A stretch of DNA of 37,718 nucleotides from Polaromonas sp. (GTDB lineage Bacteria; Pseudomonadota; Gammaproteobacteria; Burkholderiales; Burkholderiaceae_C), in NCBI GenBank assembly GCA_026400075.1, contig JAPLPS010000120.1:1-37718 (forward strand), in the 5' to 3' direction. The position numbers and the translations under genes are program-made. The number at the start of each line of letters is the position of its first letter. Position 1 is the first letter of the stretch. Positions 33,826 to 37,718 of the stretch are shown here, in pieces. A model generated the notes under the pieces. That model was given only the letters and a program-made list of their open reading frames with translations. It was not told the DNA's origin and searched no databases.

Positions 33826-34674
33826 ATGAATGAAAAGAATTGTTTATCTGGCGTAAAGGAAGAGGCCGGTTTTCTGGATGTTCTACTTGTTTTAGCGGAG
33901 AACATCAAACTACTGATGATTTGGCCGCTAATTGTGGGTTTGTGTGCTTTTGGTATTGCTTTTGTGCTGCCGCAGACTTATCAAAGTATCTCGGTTCTTC
34001 AGGCCGATCAAGCCACGGCAAGCCTGATGACTACCACTTCGGTGCTGGATCCGGTCATTACCACTCATGATCTGGCCAAAGGCAAAACTCTTGAAGAGGC
34101 CCGTAGCCATCTGAAGGCGAGAATCCTGACTGCCATTGGCAGGGGAGACAAGCTGCTGACGCTGACTGTTTCGGCCGACACTGCGCAAAATTCTCAGGTG
34201 CTTGCCAATGCGCTGCTTCAGCATACTTATCTGGAAAGCCGTCCGAAAGGCAGCGCGCGGACGCGGCTTGAAGCACAACTGGCAGAGGCGAAAGCCCGCC
34301 TCAATAATGCCCAGTCGGCAGCGGCAGGCCTTTTGAAGCGCCTGGAGTCCAGCAACTCGGGCGCTAATGGCGGTGCCGAGATGGCGCGTGGCTATGCCGA
34401 TTTGTTGAATGCCGCCGGTGCAGCACAAACTCAGATCAGTATTTTGGAAACCCAGCTGGAGGGCGTCAGCGACTCCCAGCTGATTCAGCCGCCTTCGCTG
34501 CCGGAGAGGGCCAGCCAGCCGAAAAAACTCCTGATCGCTATCGGCGCTGCGCTGGCAGCGGGCATGGCCTTGTTGTTGTTTGTTGTCATGCAGCAAGCGT
34601 GGCGCAACGCGGCATCTAATGCGCGAGCTGCAGAAAAGGTGGTGCGTATTCGCCAGTTTCTGGGTCTGCAATAA
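33826..34674 (+). CDS. Wzz-like polysaccharide chain-length determinant protein
   Basis: A 282-residue inner-membrane protein of the polysaccharide co-polymerase type. It has a cytoplasmic N-terminus with FLDVLLVLAENIKLL, a first membrane helix (LLMIWPLIVGLCAFGIAFVL), a periplasmic part starting TYQSISVLQADQA with long helices (~90-220), the segment QPPSLPERASQPKKLLI that marks the family before the second helix, and the second helix (AIGAALAAGMALLLFVV). No C-terminal tyrosine kinase is fused. It sets chain length of O-antigen or exopolysaccharide. ATG 33826 with AGGGG upstream is the likely start; a TTG at 33805 is possible. It opens the locus that contains rfbBDA. Confidence 0.82.
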   Translation: MNEKNCLSGVKEEAGFLDVLLVLAENIKLLMIWPLIVGLCAFGIAFVLPQTYQSISVLQADQATASLMTTTSVLDPVITTHDLAKGKTLEEARSHLKARILTAIGRGDKLLTLTVSADTAQNSQVLANALLQHTYLESRPKGSARTRLEAQLAEAKARLNNAQSAAAGLLKRLESSNSGANGGAEMARGYADLLNAAGAAQTQISILETQLEGVSDSQLIQPPSLPERASQPKKLLIAIGAALAAGMALLLFVVMQQAWRNAASNARAAEKVVRIRQFLGLQ

Positions 34675-34776
34675 ACGCCTGACTGCGGCAGGCCGTGAGT
34701 CCCGTGCCGCCTGTCCAGCCAAACGAGCCACCCCTCCAAATAACCTGGCGGCTTTTGGCCGGAATCAGGGCAAATC

Positions 34777-35850
34777 ATGACCCTTCTAATTACCGGCGCC
34801 GCTGGCTTCATCGGCGCCAATTTTGTGCTGGACTGGCTGGCCCAGTCCGATGAAACCGTCGTCAACCTGGACAAGCTGACTTACGCGGGCAACCTGGAAA
34901 GCCTGGCCAGCCTGCAAGGCGATGCGCGGCATATTTTCGTGCAGGGCGATATTGGCGATGGCGCGCTCGTGGCCCGCCTGCTGGCCGAATACCGGCCCCG
35001 CGCCGTACTCAACTTTGCCGCCGAAAGCCATGTAGACCGCTCCATTCACAGCCCGGAAGATTTTATTCAGACCAACGTCGTGGGCACGTTTCGGCTGCTG
35101 GAGGCAGTGCGGGCTTACTGGGGCGCCTTGCCGGAGGCGGACAAGGCCGCTTTCCGCTTTCTGCATGTCTCCACTGACGAGGTGTATGGCTCGCTGGGCA
35201 AGAACGATCCGGCCTTCACCGAAACCCACCGCTACGAGCCCAACAGTCCTTATTCGGCCAGCAAGGCGGCCAGCGACCATCTGGTGCGCGCTTATCACCA
35301 CACCTACGGCCTGCCGGTGCTGACTACCAATTGCAGTAACAACTACGGCCCGTACCACTTTCCGGAAAAACTGATCCCGCTGATGATCGTCAACGCGCTG
35401 GCCGGAAAAGCCCTGCCGGTCTATGGCGACGGCATGCAGGTGCGCGACTGGCTGTACGTGAAAGATCATTGCAGCGCCATCCGCCGCGTGCTGCAAGCCG
35501 GGCAGCCGGGCGAGGTTTATAACGTCGGCGGCTGGAACGAAAAGCCCAATATCGAGATCGTCAACACCGTCTGCGCACTGCTTGACGAGCTGCGACCTAG
35601 AGCTGACGGCACCCGCTACAGCGCCCAGATCAGCTACGTCAAGGACAGACCCGGCCATGACCGGCGCTACGCCATCGACGCCAGCAAGATTGAGCGCGAG
35701 TTGGGCTGGAAACCGGCCGAAACCTTTGCCAGCGGCATCCGCAAGACGGTGCAGTGGTATCTGGCCAATCCGGACTGGGTGGCCCATGTGCAAAGCGGCG
35801 CCTACCGTGACTGGATACAAACCCAGTATGTGCGCGATGAAGCTGCCTGA
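34777..35850 (+). CDS. rfbB: dTDP-glucose 4,6-dehydratase
   Basis: A 357-residue short-chain dehydrogenase-type enzyme converting dTDP-glucose to dTDP-4-keto-6-deoxyglucose, the second step of dTDP-L-rhamnose synthesis. It has the NAD-binding [13 protein letters not shown] (~4-16), [29 protein letters not shown], the catalytic [10 protein letters not shown] (Thr-Asp-Glu), [14 protein letters not shown] (Tyr-x-x-x-Lys) and [18 protein letters not shown]. Length is normal. It is the first of three co-directional rhamnose genes, with 102 bases after the wzz-like gene and 66 before rfbD. Confidence 0.96.
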   Translation: MTLLITGAAGFIGANFVLDWLAQSDETVVNLDKLTYAGNLESLASLQGDARHIFVQGDIGDGALVARLLAEYRPRAVLNFAAESHVDRSIHSPEDFIQTNVVGTFRLLEAVRAYWGALPEADKAAFRFLHVSTDEVYGSLGKNDPAFTETHRYEPNSPYSASKAASDHLVRAYHHTYGLPVLTTNCSNNYGPYHFPEKLIPLMIVNALAGKALPVYGDGMQVRDWLYVKDHCSAIRRVLQAGQPGEVYNVGGWNEKPNIEIVNTVCALLDELRPRADGTRYSAQISYVKDRPGHDRRYAIDASKIERELGWKPAETFASGIRKTVQWYLANPDWVAHVQSGAYRDWIQTQYVRDEAA

Positions 35851-35916
35851 GCTCCGCACCGTGAGCCCATCGCCTGCTGATCCACGCTCTTCTGTTCTCC
35901 AGACGCACTCTCCAGC

Positions 35917-36825
35917 ATGAAAATCCTTCTTTTTGGTAAAAACGGCCAAGTCGGCTGGGAGCTGCAGCGCAGTCTGGCGCCGCTGGGCGAGCTGATTGCG
36001 CTGGATCGCCACAGCGCCGATTTTTGCGGCGACCTGACGAATCTGTCCGGCCTGGCCGAGACGCTGCAGCGCCTGCGCCCGGACGTGATCGTCAATGCCG
36101 CCGCCCATACCGCCGTAGACCGGGCCGAGAGCGAGCCCGAACTGGCCCGCCTCATCAACGCCAGCGCCCCCGGCCTGCTGGCTGCCGAAGCGCAAAAACT
36201 CGGCGCCTGGCTGGTGCATTACTCGACCGACTACGTGTTTGACGGCAGCGGCGACCAGCCCTGGCGTGAAACCGATGCGCCTGCGCCGCTCAACGTCTAT
36301 GGCCAGACCAAGCTCGAAGGCGAGCGGCTGATTCAGGCTGGCTGCGAGCGCCACCTGATCTTCAGAACCAGCTGGGTTTATGCCGCGCGCGGCGGCAACT
36401 TTGCCAAAACCATGCTGCGTCTGGCCCAGGAGCGCGAGCGCCTGACGGTGATCGACGACCAGTGGGGCGCGCCGACCGGCGCCGAGCTGATCGCCGATGT
36501 GACGGCACACGCTGTTCGCCAAGTCACGGGCGGTGGCGTTGGGCAAGCGCGTTGCCAGGAGGCGGGCCTGTACCATCTGGCCGCCAGCGGTGCAACCACT
36601 TGGAATGGTTACGCCAGCCATGTCGTGGCCCAGGCCCGGCGGACGCAGCCTGCATTGGTGCTGCGAGCCAATGAAGTCGCCCCGGTGCCGACCAGTGCTT
36701 TTCCCACCCCTGCCAGACGCCCGCATAATTCGCGGCTGGATACCGCTAAACTGCAGGCCTCTTTCGGGTTGCAACTGCCCGCCTGGCAGCAGGGTGTGGA
36801 TCGCATGCTGGCTGAAATTCTCTGA
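35917..36825 (+). CDS. rfbD: dTDP-4-dehydrorhamnose reductase
   Basis: A 302-residue reductase performing the last step of dTDP-L-rhamnose synthesis with NAD(P)H. It shows LLFGKNGQVGWELQR (~4-18), DVIVNAAAHTAVDRAESEP, the catalytic STDYVFDGSGDQPW, YGQTKLEGERL (Tyr-x-x-x-Lys) and FRTSWVYAARGGNF. The C-terminal RRPHNSRLDTAKLQ is also typical. It comes before rfbA, an order (rfbB-D-A) found in many gram-negative loci; rfbC is not in the window and probably follows. Confidence 0.95.
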   Translation: MKILLFGKNGQVGWELQRSLAPLGELIALDRHSADFCGDLTNLSGLAETLQRLRPDVIVNAAAHTAVDRAESEPELARLINASAPGLLAAEAQKLGAWLVHYSTDYVFDGSGDQPWRETDAPAPLNVYGQTKLEGERLIQAGCERHLIFRTSWVYAARGGNFAKTMLRLAQERERLTVIDDQWGAPTGAELIADVTAHAVRQVTGGGVGQARCQEAGLYHLAASGATTWNGYASHVVAQARRTQPALVLRANEVAPVPTSAFPTPARRPHNSRLDTAKLQASFGLQLPAWQQGVDRMLAEIL

Positions 36826-36843
36826 ACCCCTACAAATACCTTC

Positions 36844-37718
36844 ATGACTCAACGCAAAGGCATCATCCTGGCTGGCGGCTCCGGCTCCCGGCTGCATCCG
36901 GCGACGCTGGCCATCAGCAAGCAGTTGCTGCCTGTCTATGACAAGCCGATGGTTTACTACCCGCTGAGCACTCTGATGCTGGCGGGTATCCGTGACGTGC
37001 TGATCATCAGCACGCCGCAGGATACGCCGCGCTTTGCACAGTTGCTGGGCGACGGCAGCCAGTGGGGCATGAATTTGCACTACGCCGTTCAGGCCAGCCC
37101 GGATGGCCTGGCCCAGGCTTTCCTGATTGGCGAAGACTTCATCGGCAACGCCCCCAGCGCCTTGGTGCTGGGCGACAACATTTTTCATGGTCACGACTTT
37201 GCGCCGCTGCTGGCCCAGGCAGACGCGCAAACCGGCGGTGCCACCGTCTTTGCTTACCATGTACAAGATCCCGAGCGCTACGGCGTCGTGGCCTTTGATA
37301 CAAACGGCAAGGCCAGCAGCATTGAAGAAAAGCCGCTCAAGCCCCAGAGCAGCTACGCCGTGACTGGCCTGTATTTTTACGACAACCAGGTCATAGACAT
37401 CGCCAAGGCCGTCAAGCCCAGCGCCCGGGGCGAGCTGGAAATCACTGCTGTCAATCAGACTTATCTGGACAGGGGTCAGCTCAATGTGCAAATCATGGGG
37501 CGCGGTTACGCCTGGCTGGACACCGGCACCCACGACAGCCTGCTGGACGCCGGACAGTTCATCGCCGCGTTGGAGCGCCGTCAGGGATTGAAAATTGCTT
37601 GCCCGGAAGAAATCGCCTGGCGCAACGGCTTCATCACGTCAGAACAGCTCGATAAAATGGCCCGGCCGCTGGCCAAGAACGGCTATGTCCTGTACGTGCA
37701 GGGCCTTTTGAGGGAAGG
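36844..37718 (+). CDS. rfbA: Glucose-1-phosphate thymidylyltransferase (3' end outside window)
   Basis: At least 291 residues with no stop before the window ends; the family is usually 290-300 long, so nearly all of it is present. It makes dTDP-glucose from glucose-1-phosphate and dTTP, the first rhamnose step. It has the nucleotidyltransferase signature [22 protein letters not shown] (given here only for its G-G-x-G-x-R-L-x-P core), [38 protein letters not shown] (catalytic Asp), [12 protein letters not shown] and [15 protein letters not shown]. The start ATG 36844 lies 18 bases after rfbD. Confidence 0.95.
   Translation, partial: MTQRKGIILAGGSGSRLHPATLAISKQLLPVYDKPMVYYPLSTLMLAGIRDVLIISTPQDTPRFAQLLGDGSQWGMNLHYAVQASPDGLAQAFLIGEDFIGNAPSALVLGDNIFHGHDFAPLLAQADAQTGGATVFAYHVQDPERYGVVAFDTNGKASSIEEKPLKPQSSYAVTGLYFYDNQVIDIAKAVKPSARGELEITAVNQTYLDRGQLNVQIMGRGYAWLDTGTHDSLLDAGQFIAALERRQGLKIACPEEIAWRNGFITSEQLDKMARPLAKNGYVLYVQGLLRE

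Noticed and set aside
34786-37533. 915-codon open frame on the minus strand over rfbB, rfbD and rfbA
   Set aside because: It is an antisense shadow of three clearly recognisable genes in high-GC DNA. The translation shows no domain motif.

Overview
The window is high-GC DNA (lower around 2400-3350) with tightly packed genes typical of a betaproteobacterium in the Burkholderiales. The content points to Comamonadaceae and most resembles Polaromonas: a Bv-type H-NS, a fused IcmF mutase, a LivM-LivG fusion, PPK2 and type III pantothenate kinase. The genus is inference from gene content. No rRNA, tRNA or CRISPR array was seen.

Layout. 1-397: 3' end of a DbpA-type RNA helicase. 501-3555: an accessory insert made of a 5'-truncated tnpB with its right IS end, then a two-gene RloA/RloB-type ATPase plus TOPRIM-like pair with lower GC. 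3590-7797: a transglutaminase-like protein, a FecR/DUF6600 surface-type gene broken by three frameshifts, a 53-residue Cys-containing protein and a di-haem cytochrome c. 7851-10778: an IcmF-type acyl-CoA mutase that appears to have lost the core of its G domain. 11076-15925: a branched-chain amino acid ABC transporter operon with a permease-ATPase fusion. 15929-17421: PPK2 and a rhodanese.

17438-21896 is the most striking block. It is an alpha-hydroxyketone quorum-sensing locus of Cqs/Lqs/Jqs type: autoinducer synthase, response regulator and multi-pass sensor kinase. A LuxR-type regulator without a luxI partner is encoded beside it, and a 20-bp lux-box-like palindrome lies directly upstream of the synthase. 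The layout suggests that AHL-type (LuxR) control has been wired onto alpha-hydroxyketone signalling.

21964-25576: coaX, a family III CoA transferase, a TPR-like protein and a TetR regulator. 25577-26018 is gene-free. 26019-32969 is a type I secretion operon read on the minus strand with TWO full ABC exporter genes, an HlyD adaptor and a TolC. Its first gene encodes what looks like the N-terminal half of a TnpB protein without the RuvC nuclease, a candidate for an exapted transposon protein. 33225-33566 is an hns gene with a strong hairpin terminator and paired dyads around its promoter. 33826-37718 is the start of an O-antigen/exopolysaccharide locus (Wzz-like protein, rfbB, rfbD, rfbA), which runs out of the window.

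All identifications rest on reading motifs and on remembered family sequences. No database search was run.
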